This document shows, in pieces, positions 1 through 11,831 of a stretch of DNA of 64,000 bases (position 1 is the first letter of the stretch; each line of letters starts with the position of its first letter). The notes beneath the pieces were generated by a model. The model was not told where the DNA came from. It did not search any database and saw nothing but the letters and a program-made list of their open reading frames with translations. The stretch lies in contig CM028924.1 of the NCBI GenBank assembly GCA_016801845.1, positions 9,638,501-9,702,500 on the forward strand, read 5' to 3'. This DNA comes from Polydactylus sextarius. Its lineage: Eukaryota > Chordata > Actinopteri > Polynemidae. The position numbers were made by a program, and so were the translations under genes.

Positions 1-1854
1 TCCGGGGGCCAACAACTCAATTAGCAGCTCACACACTCGACTCTGTGATTCTTCACTTCCACCGAGGATTTATTCAGCTGTGGTGTTTGTTGTGTCACAG
101 CTTCATCACAACTTCCCTCATAAAGTCTGAATCACTGGTTTTAATTATTATTATTATGACAAACTGTCTGACTGAAACTCCGGATGTTCAGCCACAAACA
201 TAAGGCGTGTAAATGTTTTATTTACCCATCATGTGACACAGTGCTCGACGCAGGGTTTCATCTCTGGCTCCTCTAGGTGCCAAACCCAAAATAGTTCCCG
301 ATGCCGCATCTTTGTTCTTAAAAGTTTGTAAAATTATGCTGTTTATAAGGAAACAGAACGTGACCTTTTCTACATATCTTACAACATCTCTTCACTTTAA
401 ATTTGGCACAAATTCAGACATGTTCAGAACAGCTGATTTGGTTTTGGCAGCGACTGATCAAAGATCAGCATTACACAACATGTACTTGGCAGGAACTCGC
501 AGGTTAACTTCACCCCAACTGGTTGGAGCAAGCGTAGGCGTAGGTACAACTTTGAGGTGCTCCCGTCACAGCTGTGTTCATAATTCATTGTAAGTGCAAT
601 CATCATTATTTCCGTTGCTCGATTAAAAACGTTTTTGTTCCCAGTTTAAAGTCTTCAAATGTCTTGTTTTGTCCAACAAACAACATCATTAGCTGAGTGT
701 TTGACATTTTTGTTTAATTAATTGATTCAGCACAACTGTTCCAACTGTCAGTCAGACACTCAATGCGATTGGCTCTGCAGTGAAAAGCTCACAAATCTCC
801 CGGGGATTTTATTATGTTGCCAACAATGACCTCTGACCTTCGGGCGGAGGCACAAAAGCTGATTGGTTTTCACGGATCGATGTGTTAGCACCTAACGGGA
901 ACGCTACGCTAACAGCTCCGCACATAGATGTGTGTGTGTTTCAGGCTGAAGGCAGCGTCCTGTCAACATCACTGTTTGTCCAGCTGCTGCCAATCACATC
1001 TGACACCGTTAATAGGCTTTAAACACCGACTGACATGTCTGGCACCAACAACGCCAACACGTGACGACAACGGCGACGTCCGAGAGATGAACCTCTGCGC
1101 CGTGCAGCTGGCGCCCGACAACACGGCCATGTTAGTCTAATTAATTAGCTGGTTAATCTTGGGTATGTTTTGATCTGACCTCTTGTCTGTTCGTGTTCAG
1201 CTCTGGGAACATTAGCACGTCTCTTTCACTTCAGTGGCGTCGCGGGGAGACACCTTTTCTGCCTGTCGCATCTCGTCAAATCCCACTTGTGACACGTTAA
1301 TTTGCAACTCACGTTTTTAGTAAGTGAGCTGCTGACATTTGAAGAAACCTGTAATGAGAGTGGAGGATTCCCAGAACACAATCAAAAACACTGGCACCAT
1401 GAGCGAAAAGGAAATTCTCCTGTGGCTATGAAATTATTATTTTACAAGAAAGTCTTTGAACTGACTTAGAGGGGAAAAAAAGAAACGTTAGCAGAACTCG
1501 TTCGCACTGACAATAACTGCTCCAACTTTTTGTTGATCAATGGGGGGGGGGGGTAACTCAGACGTTACAGCCATCAGACTTTAACCTCTCTTTATGAAAG
1601 CGATGCAGACATTAACCGTTACAGGAAGTGAGGGCTTAGACGTCTGGGTTCATCACGGTTGGCAGTCCATCACATAAACGTGGAAGTTCTTAAGAAGTCC
1701 GGAGTCACACTAGTTCTGACATAGTGTGTTGCACTTGATTATTTCCACTGTGATATGATGAAATGCATCATTTAACCGGGCCATCAATAGTTGCCCAATA
1801 TAAAACCTGGGCTGCACTAAATTTCTGGTCCAAAATTTCAAATCACTGATGCCA
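1..1854. other. Non-coding sequence, no gene seen
   Basis: No open frame here looks like a protein and no repeat was recognised. A run of 12 G lies at 1542-1553. A DR1 pair of nuclear-receptor half-sites (TGACCT, C, TGACCT) lies at 827-839. Short TG runs are present near 930. Confidence 0.6.
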
Positions 1855-2040
1855 TTTTTTTTTTTTTTTTTTTAATATTTTTTTGGGGTATTTTCGCCTT
1901 TAATGATGGTGACAGGAAACGGGGAGGAGAGTGGGGGGAAGGAACTCAGTAAAGTTCAACTCGGTCGGGGATTCAAACCAGCAAACAGCTGCACAACATA
2001 TGCCAATGTGGCGTGCCATAACCATTTAGCTATCCAGGTA
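1855..2040 (-). mobile_element. tRNA-derived SINE, minus strand
   Basis: Read on the minus strand, this has the layout of a tRNA-derived SINE. A box-A-like segment (TAGCTAAATGG) lies near 2022-2033, a good box B (GGTTTGAATCC) at 1969-1979, then a body and an A-rich tail seen on the plus strand as the T run at 1855-1873. The same family occurs on the plus strand at 33741-33911, with the same head, the same body and a similar tail start (CCTTTAAT versus TAATTAAAGG in opposite orientations). The flanks share an imperfect short match (GATGCC before, GATACC after), which may be a decayed target duplication. SINEs of this kind carry an internal RNA polymerase III promoter and are moved by a partner LINE. 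The family name was not determined. Confidence 0.85.
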
Positions 2041-2560
2041 TCCGTTGATACCCTTTTCAAGTGGCTAATGCAAAGAATTCATCTTTTATATCTTTTATAG
2101 CCGTGATCTAGATCCAGTTTGATCGTTGTACATCTAAGCCGTAATCAGAAAAACCCAACTGTTCTTTAAAATTCGTCTTCTTTTGAGGTTTATTGGCAAT
2201 GAATTGGTGCTTTAACTCCACCAACTGGTATGGACTGTGTGCTAATGTTTGGTCTAAACTCGTTGGACTAGTTCTCAACTGCAACATCAGCTCCATCATG
2301 GTAGAAGAGACGACTTGTTCCCGCTGCTTCCCAGTCAGTATATTCAGGATGTGAAACTGATATTTGCTACAGTAGAGTTGATTTGTGGATGGACAAGTTG
2401 AGAAGTTGATAATGGTTCAAAATGTGCATCCTGTTCTGAAACAACATGCCAGTTTGTTTTTTTTTTTTTTTTTCCCATTCTTTCTTTTTTAGGTTGTAAC
2501 CTTTACTTAAATGCCATATCATCAGCTACGTTCTCAGTATGTAACAGTTCTGACAGATGT
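2041..2560. other. Unique non-coding stretch
   Basis: No gene or repeat recognised apart from a T run at about 2456-2473. Confidence 0.5.
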
Positions 2561-2665
2561 GGGCGGCTGTTGCTCAGGAGGTAGACAGGGTCACCCAGTA
2601 ATTGGAAGGTCGGTGGTTCGGTTTGGTAAGACACTGTACCTCAAACTCCCCCTGATGATGCAGCA
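2561..2665 (+). mobile_element. Degraded tRNA-like SINE fragment
   Basis: The order GGCTGTTGCTCAGGAGGTAG, then a segment ending in GGTCGGTGGTTCGG, then TAAGACACTGTACCTCAAA resembles a common teleost tRNA-derived SINE, in which a tRNA-like head is followed by a conserved GGCAAGACACTGAACC body. Box A is recognisable, but box B (GGTTCGGTTTG) has lost the usual GGTTCGANNCC pattern, and no A-rich tail is seen. It is a different family from the SINE at 1855-2040. The assignment rests on pattern memory. Confidence 0.6.
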
Positions 2666-3039
2666 GCGTCGTTAGTCCATAAAACTAGAAACGAGACTAG
2701 TCCATTTTACCCTCATCACGACTGGTTCCTGCAGACGAGGGTCAGTCAGATCCCTGCATCAGATTCTTCGTGCAACAGATACTAACCGGATGATTTTATT
2801 TCAGAGCAGCTAAACGAAGACTTGAGACGTGAAATGAGGCTGTAAATAAATTTAAAAAAAGACGAAGCAAATCCAAACCAGCCTGGGTCAAAAAGTTAAA
2901 CAGTATATTATCATTTATACAGATAATTAAAAAGTGCAAACCAAAAGATTAACTTTATCTGGTGTTATTAGCCACAAAGCTAAGTAGTGTTAATACTTTA
3001 AAGTTTCTAATCAGCTTAGACTTTGTCCGTTACATGTAA
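2666..3039. other. Non-coding stretch, nothing recognised
   Basis: AT-rich in its second half. No open frame, repeat or RNA gene was recognised. Confidence 0.5.
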
Positions 3040-3320
3040 TCAGTCACAGGCCGGCCCACGCTGCGATTTAAAGAGATGACGATGCTTCATGAATGCGGTG
3101 GTGATGAATTGGACCTGGCTGCGCTGATAAGCGGGGCAGCGCCCGCGTGATGAGCCACTGGTTTGATTTAATGAGCTTTATTGACACGGGTGTCTCAGCG
3201 TGATTAGCGACGCTAATAGACAAACAAGCGGTCCGCTCTGATATTCAACAACAAGCGGCTTCAGCTGAAGGGATCAGGGAGGGCGCAGAGACGCTCGACG
3301 TCTGAAGATTTTCCCGTCCT
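3040..3320. promoter_or_regulatory. Possible conserved non-coding block
   Basis: This block stands out from the AT-rich neighbours. It is repeat-free and balanced in composition, and it carries several homeodomain-like cores (TGATTTAATGAG, GTGATTAGCG, GCTAATAGAC) within about 120 bp. Such clustering is common in developmental enhancers, but conservation cannot be measured here, so this is inference only. Confidence 0.2.
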
Positions 3321-3980
3321 CCGGGAACGTCTCACTCTCTGAAACGCGACGAGAACAGACACGTTCTGAGTAGCTGTTGCTGACGTTACCACCTGAAGAT
3401 CTTGTGGGCGTTACTCTCACACGAGTCTTCTAGTCTTCCTAACGTGATCCACCATAACTAGATGTAAAAAACACTGTGTAGACCATTTTCAGTATTGTAC
3501 AATTAATGTCTTTGGTGATGATCATTCAGTGTTTCTAGTAACCACTTAATGATAGAAGCTTTAGTTCTGTGGTTTTAGACAGAATCACCAGCAATAGTTT
3601 CCATTATTGGCCAGTCCAGTTAGGTCAGATTGATATTATGATATTAAATAATCCATTAACAAAGTTAATTAATTTTCCATAGATTATATTCAACAGTCAA
3701 CAGGTCGATCCATCCATCAGTTACGCCACTTATCTTTTGAGCCAAATCTAACTGATGCCGACCCAGAACAGGTCACAAGACCCGACTGAACTGCTGTTAT
3801 TTTAAATGTCAAGAGCCTGAATTTATATCACCATCTAGAAACAGTGACATTCTGATTAAAAGTAGAAATTAATCAAACAAAGATCTTTTTTCAGACCAAA
3901 GGATGATAATGAATGCATTCTAGCTCATCCAGCCTTCCAGTAATTGTATGTCCCATTCTTGTGAATAGTAACATCTCCAG
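3321..3980. other. Non-coding, AT-rich
   Basis: No gene recognised. The segment near 3706-3790 (CCATCCATCAG followed later by ACCCAGAACAGGTCAC) faintly recalls a common teleost repeat, but too weakly to call. Confidence 0.4.
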
Positions 3981-3983
3981 GAG

Positions 3984-4170
3984 TTTTTTTTTTTTTTTTT
4001 TGGCACAAACTTTCAATTAGACTCAGATGTACTAATTTAGATTTGGTGGCGACAGGTCAAAGGTCAAGTTTGCTGCGATCTCACAAAACATGTGTAGCTA
4101 CAACTCAAAAATCTAAAAGGATATAATGATTAAAAGATGGCACTTTACACCCAAAAGGTCAACGGTCACC
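3984..4170 (+). repeat. Fragment of an old dispersed repeat with DR1 motif
   Basis: After a T run (3984-4001) come GGCACAAACTTTCAATTAGA, ACTC, a TTTAGATTTGGTGG segment, AGGTCAAAGGTCA (4054-4066) and a CTCACAAAACATGTGTAGC segment. This order matches a degenerate dispersed repeat common in spiny-rayed fish, in which an 'aattTGGTacaaa' segment is followed by a GGTCAAAGGTCA core and 'gtgacctCACAAA'. Related fragments lie at 9850-9960, 12760-13050, 44270-44370, 58240-58345 and 60240-60510. The class of the parent element is not known to me. Confidence 0.5.
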
Positions 4171-6118
4171 ATGGTTGTGAAAATGCTGCTTCTCGTGTTG
4201 TAACTTAGCAACAGTAAACGACGTTGTGATCACGTTTGACGGACGCCGTACGACGGTTGGTGGTGATAATTGGAGCTTCGGTTCAGATTTCTGTCGAAGC
4301 ACTTAACAGTAATTAAATCAGACATGATTTTTCACTTAGCAGCTGCGTCGCCGCAACGTCGCTGGGGTTTCAGTCAACGATACGATGGCATTTTGCAGCG
4401 CGGCGACATGTCACCTGTTTCCTCGCCTTCCTCTCGATGTATCACAGCCATCGATCGCAGGCAGCTGACATTTAGAGACGCGGCAACAGCTTACACAGCA
4501 GGGTCCCCCTTCTTTCGCTGCCGCCTCGCTCTGAGCTAATTGGCTGAATAAGTCCCGGTCTCACGGCGACAGCCAATGACGTGTGAAGGGGAGACTGCTG
4601 CTGACTGGGGCAATGCGTCAGACTGACAGATGGACGCTACGCACACACACACTCACGCACAAGCATGCATAAAAACATCCAACAGCACCTAGGTCCGTGT
4701 GACGGAGCTGAGCAGTGACCTGCCACAGACACAATAAGAAGCAGATGCTGTTTCTGATGCTGATGAGATGAACCACAGCCATTTATCAGAGTCTGACCGA
4801 CAACAGCACCTCATCGCCCACGTTCAATTGGTGTCACAACCTCCATTTTGCACCGGTCATCTCTCAACCATCTTCATTTAGAGCTGCACAGCTCAGATTA
4901 TTATTTATAGATCTATTTTTGTTTTTTTGGTACATACATGTTCCTTCAGATTGTAAATGGCTCTCTGCTGAAGTGTTGATGACACGCGGTCACCATTAGT
5001 GCCGATTTCCCCGGCAGGTGAGATGTAAATACCTTTTATTTGTCAGCTGTCAGTGGAGACTTTTCAAGCTGCCTTCAGGAAACGCTACGTCACCATTTCA
5101 ACGTCTACGACAAGTAATCAAAAATTCGGTTGAGAACTTTTGCCCTTGATGCCGAATTTTATATTTACAGTCATTTTTCAGCTGCTGCTTTACTAAACTT
5201 TTATAGGTTGTATTCAAACACTCACACTGAGATTAGATAAAGTTCATGACTACATTAAAACTCTTGCAATATATAGACCTGATCTTATATAGATCTTATC
5301 TACCGTAAAACTGATGCCAGCAAAAAGTGATGCCACCAGCTCATCCGTGTGTCAAAACATCTTTAATATGTCGTCCAGATTTTTCCCGTAAGAAACTGTC
5401 ACTATGGTAAAAACGAGCCTGAACAATTGGACCGAGTTTTTATTTATTTTTTTTTAAAATGCACTGATGAGGATTCAAACAAGACAGTGGTTGTTTGTCA
5501 TCTTCCTCCTCAGGTGTTTTTTTTTTTTTTTTTCCTCCCTCGCTCTTTTGTATTTAAGACCAACAAACAATAGAGAACCCAAGCAGCAGAGCAAGTGACA
5601 ACATGCTGTAATATCAGAGCGTTATACCCCAGACAGGTCGGGGGCACCGCGCTGCACTGCAGCAGCTACAATGACGAGGCATATTCTTCAGACATATGCG
5701 TCTTTTATACTTTACAATAACTTCCCTTTGTGGAGATGATGAGCTCAGACAGTCGTTAACTGTTACGGCCATTGTAACAATGACACCGTTCTTTCAGCCT
5801 CGGGGCAGAGTTTCACCTGAGAAGGACGCTGAGCTGCGCTCGGCTATTCAACTCTGCCTCATAATCACAGCAATGAATGTTGATTCATCCATCCATCCAT
5901 TTACAGCTGCTTACCCAGTGTCAGCACAGTAGGTCAAATGTCCCATTTAAACTGAGTGATGATTTCCAGGTCTACCTGGGTGAGAACTGGTCTCCCCAGA
6001 GTGTTTTCGGTCTAACCCTGTCTGGAAAACCACCGTTGTGGTTGAAGTAGCAGTTTAAAAACTCCAAACCATATGTGACAACAAGCCTTCTCTCAACATC
6101 ATTGCAACTTTAGATACT
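4171..6118. other. Non-coding; GC-richer island at 4320-4640
   Basis: No gene recognised. Around 4320-4640 CpG and GC content rise, and an 89-codon open frame starts at 4270, but the frame has no recognisable domain and is plausibly open because of composition. T runs lie at about 5445-5456 and 5517-5533. The region at 5890-5905 has four ATCC units. Confidence 0.5.
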
Positions 6119-6622
6119 TAAAGGTCCCATGCCACACATATTTCATAAATTTTGTGGTAATTTCTGACGTTCCTCCATGGACTCTGAACATTTTTTGGAG
6201 GAAGACAGCTCAGTTTCAGCCAGTTCTTATTAACATTCAATACTGGCTAACAGCTGCCAATGAGAACCTGGCTATTAGCGTCCTTTACCATGCGCAGCAA
6301 GTGGAAGAACCGTTGTTTACTATCACTTAGAAGAAAAGTTAGCAGTTAACTTTGTTTCCTCAGGGTTTAGGACATATATGCTTGTATGTATAAGCGCACA
6401 TGTTGTTACATGTTTTATGTGAGGCATATTAAGGTAAAATGATCATTTGCTGAGTTAAAATTACTGCGATTGCTTATTGTTTTAGCCCGTCGATGGCGTT
6501 TTCCTTTATGCGTTAGCATCAAGCTAGCTAGCTTGATGCTCACTAGTTCGCTAGCGGACCACTCGCTATTTATTTAGTGGTCCATTAGCTTGATGCTAAC
6601 ACATAATGGAAAACAATTATCA
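6119..6622 (+). repeat. Dispersed foldback repeat, copy 1
   Basis: Begins AAGGTCCCATGCCACACAT and runs to a foldback tip. GTTAGCATCAAGCTAGCTAG near 6513 is answered by TAGCTTGATGCTAACACAT near 6587, giving a strong hairpin. The same sequence in reverse orientation lies at 18908-19275. Shared blocks include TTTTGTGGTAATTTC, GACGTTCCTCCATGGACTCT, GCTAACAGCTGCCAATGAGA and ATTGTTTTAGC. Copy 1 keeps a middle segment that copy 2 lacks. It is probably a non-autonomous DNA element, but no clean target duplication was found. Confidence 0.75.
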
Positions 6623-9600
6623 TATTTCATGAGAATGAGAATCATATTTCCGAAACTGCAGGTAAAAATAGTTTTGCCTGTTGCGGCACCTTTGAAATAA
6701 TTTTGGTTTATTGGACATAAGAGTAAATCAATATGGATCCAAACCAAAATGAACTGGAAGAGATGGGGTCAGGTTCAGATTCATGTAGTGTTGCTGAGTT
6801 TCAAGTTGGGAGCGAAGAGAGATGAATAGCGAGACCAAATGAGGATTGAAGAAGGTAAACGATTTAATATGGACAACCACTCACGCAGGAACAGGAAGCT
6901 GACGCTGGGGAAGATGGGAAAAAGTGAAATTAGGCAGAAAGTTAATCTGCGTCATCGACAAAGTGAAGCTCGCTAACTGTCGACAAGTCGCGGCAGATAA
7001 ATGTCACTCGGACTAAATGTTTTCTCTGACATTTAAAGAGCGATGCAGCAGTTTTCAAACTGTTAGTCGTCTGATGTACGACTGGGAAATGATCATCATG
7101 ACCTCATCTTTCTCAGCAGAACCGTCCTGGATTCATCATGTGATGGTGGTGGTGATGGTGGGGGGGTTGTTGTTGTGCTTTTAATCCGTCGTCTCCGGTC
7201 GGCCATTTGTTTACTGCCACTGACGCATGTGTGGAGTCAGTGTGAGGATTTAATGGAGATTAATCAAAGTGAAACTAATTTAACAGAGAAAATGAATATT
7301 CTGTGGATACACCGTCGTCTTTTCACTTCATGTCAGTTTTTGAATATATTTTGAATAATATAATTAAAATGTGCAAAGCTTCTATAATCTCTGACGCCTT
7401 ACACAGTCACACTGAGTGTATGTTTACTTCCAATGTTCAGTCATTTACCAGTTACAACACGAGTCCATGGAATCGGTCCACCCTTAATTTGGCCTAATGT
7501 GACCGTTTCACTGTTTTATATCGTTCGTTCTGCAACAGAAGCTGTTGAGGATGTAACCGGGAATAATTCTCGCAGCCTCATTCTGGGCAATTGTGAGTCT
7601 ATTGATTTCTCTCCACTCCGGCATCGCTCCAAATGGCAGCACAATAACTCAGCTGACTCCCAATTAGAGAGCAGGTCACTTGTCTTAATACGTCTGTGAG
7701 TAAATATTTAGCTCTTCCAACAACTGTGACCCAACCACAGCTCCATGCATAGTAATGTTTTCCTCTTATTCGGCACAAGTTAGTTAATATCAAGTATCAA
7801 AGGTTTTGTTACAGTTTGTCTACAGTTAAATTAGCTGGTGCGTTAACAGCTGTATCGTATGCGAACAAGTGCATCTAAACATCGGAAATACTGAATTTTT
7901 CACTAATATTCAAACTGTTCATTAATGGAAACATTAATATGTATCGAAATGTATCAAATTTGATACGTGTGTTTGAGACCTCTGTCTTATTAAAATAATA
8001 AGCATGTATTAAATAAAATAAATAAATAAACAAACAATAATATATTATAGCAATAAAAAAGTAAAATAGATAAAAACAAAAAAAAATCTATAAGAAATGA
8101 TACAGTTCGGTACAATTAGAATTTTCTGGCTTTTATTTGATGTCATCAATTGTCATATTGTCGTAATTAAGGATTAAAACTACATTTCTAATGATCCACA
8201 GGTTTTTTTCTTCCTTCCCCCGAATAACAATGACGTTAGCTTGTAGCATTAGCCAAGTTGACCAAGTTTACCACATGGCCTCCAGTTTGTGCTGCAAATT
8301 TTGTCGTATAAAAACCAAAAAAAAAAAATATGTATGATTAAAGTCTGAAAGTCTGACAAGTTGACAAAATGCTGAGAAGCAAAAAAAAAAAAAAAAAAGA
8401 AAAAGAAAATCAAAGTTGTACAGAGAGAAACAGACAAGAAGAGAAATTAATTCATATTATATTAATCCTACAATCTGGCATTAATTCTGACACATCTGCA
8501 GAGCAGGAATTCATTGATTTGTTTTGGCACGTTGGGTTACAACAGGTATGACGTTAGTGAATTGTCGTAATGTGGTTTCGGTGAAATCCTGTCATTACAC
8601 AGGAAGTTTTCACTGAGGCAGAGACGCTGCAATTAATTTACAGCCCGTTCAGTTTTATTTACTCAGACTGCATGACTACGCCAGCTGTTTTTATGTTGTT
8701 TTATTTATTTCTCCCTCTTAAGTAAGTCGGTTTGTTTTCCGATTGCAGTTAAACTGAAGTAATGTGTGTTTTTAATGAGCGCTGCTGTCCTCTGTTTTTC
8801 TTTAAATGTCAGATTGTTAATGAGGTGTTTGGTGGTTTGACCTTCTTGTGCAGTTTGAATTCAGCTGTGAAGCTGATGAGCCTGAGTGAAGCTCAGTTTC
8901 CTGACTGTGAAAAGGTTAAAGAGCCCTGATCTGATGCAGCTGATGGCCGCCATAAGACTTTTAATGAGTCCTGCACTAGTCTGACTTCTCCTTCACCTCA
9001 GTGTTGACTCAGCTACGTGTCTGCTAACAACATCCTTTATTCATTTACTCATTTGTGTTGTCATCGCATCCTCAAATTGCCAAAGAATAATTAGATTTGT
9101 GCTCCAGAGCTGATTAAATTTGGAAGTATTGTCTTGTTGGTTGTCTATCCATTCCTCTGTGGCACCGTTGGACCGGCCAGTAGTACCACAGGACAAGTCC
9201 GTGTTAACCACCAAAGTTGGACCAGTGGACTGTCAAAAACTTTTTTTCAAGGTTATTACCAGCGTGCCTGTTGTTTGGGGTGTGATCACGGCCACATTTT
9301 CACATTTTCAAACCACACTGATGAGCTAATGTTACCAGACGTTGTTTTTGTTTCGGTTTTTGTTTGGTTCTGACGAAGCCTTCACACTGAGATCAGGCCA
9401 ATCAGGAAAAATGGGAAGGATGAGGCGGCGGCAGGAGATAGAAGATAAAACCAGCAGAAGCGGATGAACATGAGGTAGAGCACTGAGATTAGCGAGCTGC
9501 TGACATTTATTCAAATTGTCCCGATAAGACGAAAGTCGAAGTTTTACTGTTACTGTTATTACGGTGTCCAAAACTTGCGGCTTTAAACTCCCTCTACTGC

Positions 9601-9628
9601 GTTGTCGTTATTTCTGTGTAAATGGCCC
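6623..9628. other. Non-coding, nothing recognised
   Basis: No gene, RNA or repeat was recognised with confidence. A TGG-rich run lies at 7140-7168. 7980-8100 is very AT-rich with AATA-type units. A runs lie at about 8318-8328 and 8381-8398. Candidate open frames in this stretch are short, mutually overlapping and domain-free. Confidence 0.5.
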
Positions 9629-9750
9629 CCGTTTCTGTTTAACTCAGTAGTGGTAAAGAAACGGTATAAAACAAGTGTTTAATTTCCAACTGTTCGCTCT
9701 TCAAAATAAAAGCCTCCTGCTAGTTTACTGCTGGTGTTGGGTTTGTATCA
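9629..9750 (+). repeat. Partial copy of the 13958-14520 TTAA element
   Basis: CTGTTTAACTCAGTAGTGG, TAAAGAAAC, CAAAATAAAAGCCTCCTGC and TAGTTTACTGCTGG match the middle of the element at 13958-14520 (its 14225-14335) in the same orientation. The terminal inverted repeats are not present, so this is an internal relic. Confidence 0.75.
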
Positions 9751-9849
9751 GCACTAGATTCAACAGTTAAACGGTTAACAAACACCATCTTACCTTCTTA
9801 CCAACGACGCTCTGGTTCTTCATCTTATTTCTGGACGTAATATGTCATC

Positions 9850-9960
9850 AATACCTTGTAGGAATCCCTTCAAACTTAGAGCGGATCCTCACTTGGACTT
9901 GAGTTCGCACAAGTTAGATTTAGTGGTAAAAGGTCAAAGGTCACAACCGCTAGTTGGTGA
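9850..9960 (+). repeat. Fragment of the DR1-bearing old repeat
   Basis: CTTGGACTTGAGTTCGCACAA, a TAGATTTAGTGGT segment and AGGTCAAAGGTCA (9931-9943) follow the same order as the fragment at 3984-4170. Confidence 0.45.
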
Positions 9961-10129
9961 TTGTAGATTCTTCACGTCTTCTGTCGAGTATCTTCTGTGC
10001 GACTTCACGTCTCCTCGGTGACTCGGTGTCTGTTCGTTGTGCTGTGGCGTGAAACGCTTTTCAACATCCCAGAGTGTCCTTTTTTTTTTTTTTCTGCGGA
10101 CGTCTGTTTGAGAGCGATTGTGCACTCAC

Positions 10130-10135
10130 CATCAT

Positions 10136-10178
<43 letters not shown>

Positions 10179-10226
10179 GACGGTGTGTGTTTGTGTATCA
10201 CTCAGCTAAAAATAAGCTCTTTGTAT
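10130..10226 (-). other. Candidate non-coding exon containing CTG repeat
   Basis: On the minus strand a pyrimidine-rich tract ending in CTGCTGCTCTTCCCAG (AG at 10228-10227) could be a 3' splice site, and GATG followed by GTGAGT (10129-10124) a 5' splice site, bounding 97 nt. All three frames have a stop within the first 30 nt, so it could only be an untranslated or non-coding RNA exon. The CAG run reads as CTG in this orientation and is followed by five ATG units at the exon end. Splice motifs this good arise by chance in 64 kb, so this is only a candidate. Confidence 0.15.
10131..10177 (+). repeat. Compound ATC / CAG microsatellite
   Basis: About five ATC units are followed by eleven uninterrupted CAG units (10145-10177). 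It lies inside a minus-strand interval bounded by consensus-like splice sites (see the feature at 10130-10226). Confidence 0.95.
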
Positions 10227-11069
10227 CTGGGAAGAGCAGCAGCGAGGTAGAGAGAGAGGGACATCCTTTACCGGCGTGACATGACTATTAATGGCGCAGC
10301 GTGAACTTCGCTGACCATACGGAGATGTGGCGACTGTCCTACATGTACACATGTCACCATTGTATCATTAAAAGCATCAAATGACAAAAGAAGTGACTGA
10401 CAGCACAACGGTGGCCTTTAAAAGAATCACTTCCTCACACCGTTACATCCACTATTGTTCTTGTTTTAGCTCGAACTTCAAAAATGCAGCGTTTACTTGT
10501 TCACAACGAGTTGACTCAGGTCTTAATATCACCAGGGGGACGTTTGGTGATTTGTAATAATTGCGTAAACTGCCAAGTGATTTTAGACGAATCGGCGCCG
10601 TCTGCAATTTGTAAACCGAAATTGCAAACAGCCTTCGACGTTAACGTTCTGCTGAAGATGGAAACCTCTGCTCCACGGCGGCGTGATGACACCAATCCTG
10701 CAGCAAGTCAAACACGGCAATTTGAGCCGTAATTTGACGTTTCGTCATCTCCTTCTTTTTCCCCCCCGTCGCCCAAAACTACATTTTGTGAACGTGTTCG
10801 ATAAAACACATGGATTCAGTTTTTAATTCTTTTTAATTTCATACCTGCCGCTGTCTCCGTGGCGACAGAGGAAGACTACAGGATGATTTGACTCGTTTTT
10901 TATTTCACAGAGTGGCAGGAAGCGGTTGTCCATCTTAGTTTCGCACCAGTTTAAGTGAAGATCACCACCACCGCTCCCTCCACACACACACCCTCTCATT
11001 CCCCAGCTGTCATGAATATATAAAGTGAGCAATCCTCCGATTGAAGCGTGGAGGTGGAAATGGCGTTCG

Positions 11070-11102
<33 letters not shown>

Positions 11103-11119
11103 TAGGGACGTCTTTTAAA
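10227..11119. other. Non-coding; T run near 11083-11103
   Basis: An 82-codon plus-strand frame at 10484-10732 has no recognised domain. A CTTTT-rich stretch leads into a T run ending at 11103. A CA run lies at 10981-10990. Confidence 0.5.
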
Positions 11120-11320
11120 AGAGCCAGCTGTCCGCCACCGCTATCATCGGCGCCGCGTCCGTCTCACGCTTCGCATTGTCGCCGGCGTGTTTGCGGAGGC
11201 CGGATCAATGGCGCCGTGCGATGGGACAGAGATGAGTAGAAAATATTCACAGCCTCTATCGATCAGCCGCGCTCAACAAACAGTTGCGACGGCGGCGGCG
11301 CCGGCCCGTGGCATGCTGGG
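11120..11320. promoter_or_regulatory. Small CpG-rich patch
   Basis: By eye about 25 or more CpG dinucleotides lie in roughly 180 bp, including CGGCGCCGCGTCCG, GTCGCCGGCGTG and GACGGCGGCGGCGCCGGC, much denser than the surroundings. A patch this size can mark a promoter or an unmethylated enhancer core. No TATA box, start site or first exon could be assigned, and it is short for a vertebrate CpG island. Confidence 0.35.
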
Positions 11321-11610
11321 TTATTTTATTATTGTGCCTGAGCTGAGACAGGCAGGCGGAGGAGGAGGAGGTGGGGGGCTAATGTGGCATGGAAAATACT
11401 GTGTTATGAAGCAATATTAGCCTTGGAGCCTTGAGCTGCATGTATAGGTTTATACATTTATGGACACACAGCACGGAGGCACCGGCACAGCGAGCACAAT
11501 GTGGCAGGCGTGACGCATCAATAGTGTGATGAATTACCTTAATATCAGGATTGACTTGCATTCAGGCGCTGCCTCTTCATCCTAATAAGCTGCTGAGATT
11601 GTCCACCTTA
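11320..11610. promoter_or_regulatory. Possible conserved non-coding block beside CpG patch
   Basis: Repeat-free block with motif-like stretches: GCAATATTAGCCTTGGAGCC, TAGGTTTATACATTTATGG, GATGAATTACCTTAATATC and CATCCTAATAAGCTGCTGAG. Composition and motif density resemble deeply conserved vertebrate non-coding elements, but this is inference without an alignment. Confidence 0.25.
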
Positions 11611-11831
11611 AATATACAGGATGGATGACACCGCTCGGGCTGAGGAGGAGGGAGGAGGAGGAGGAGGAGAGGGGCCATTTGGGATGGAGGGAGTGTGGAG
11701 AAGCATCATTCATCTTATTGTGTGATACACAGTGTAGCTTTCGCAGAGGAGTTTTGGTTTTATTGTCATTACGGCAAGAAATGACGATGAAGAGCGAAGA
11801 AGACTGACTTTGAATCCAGACTGAACTGAAA

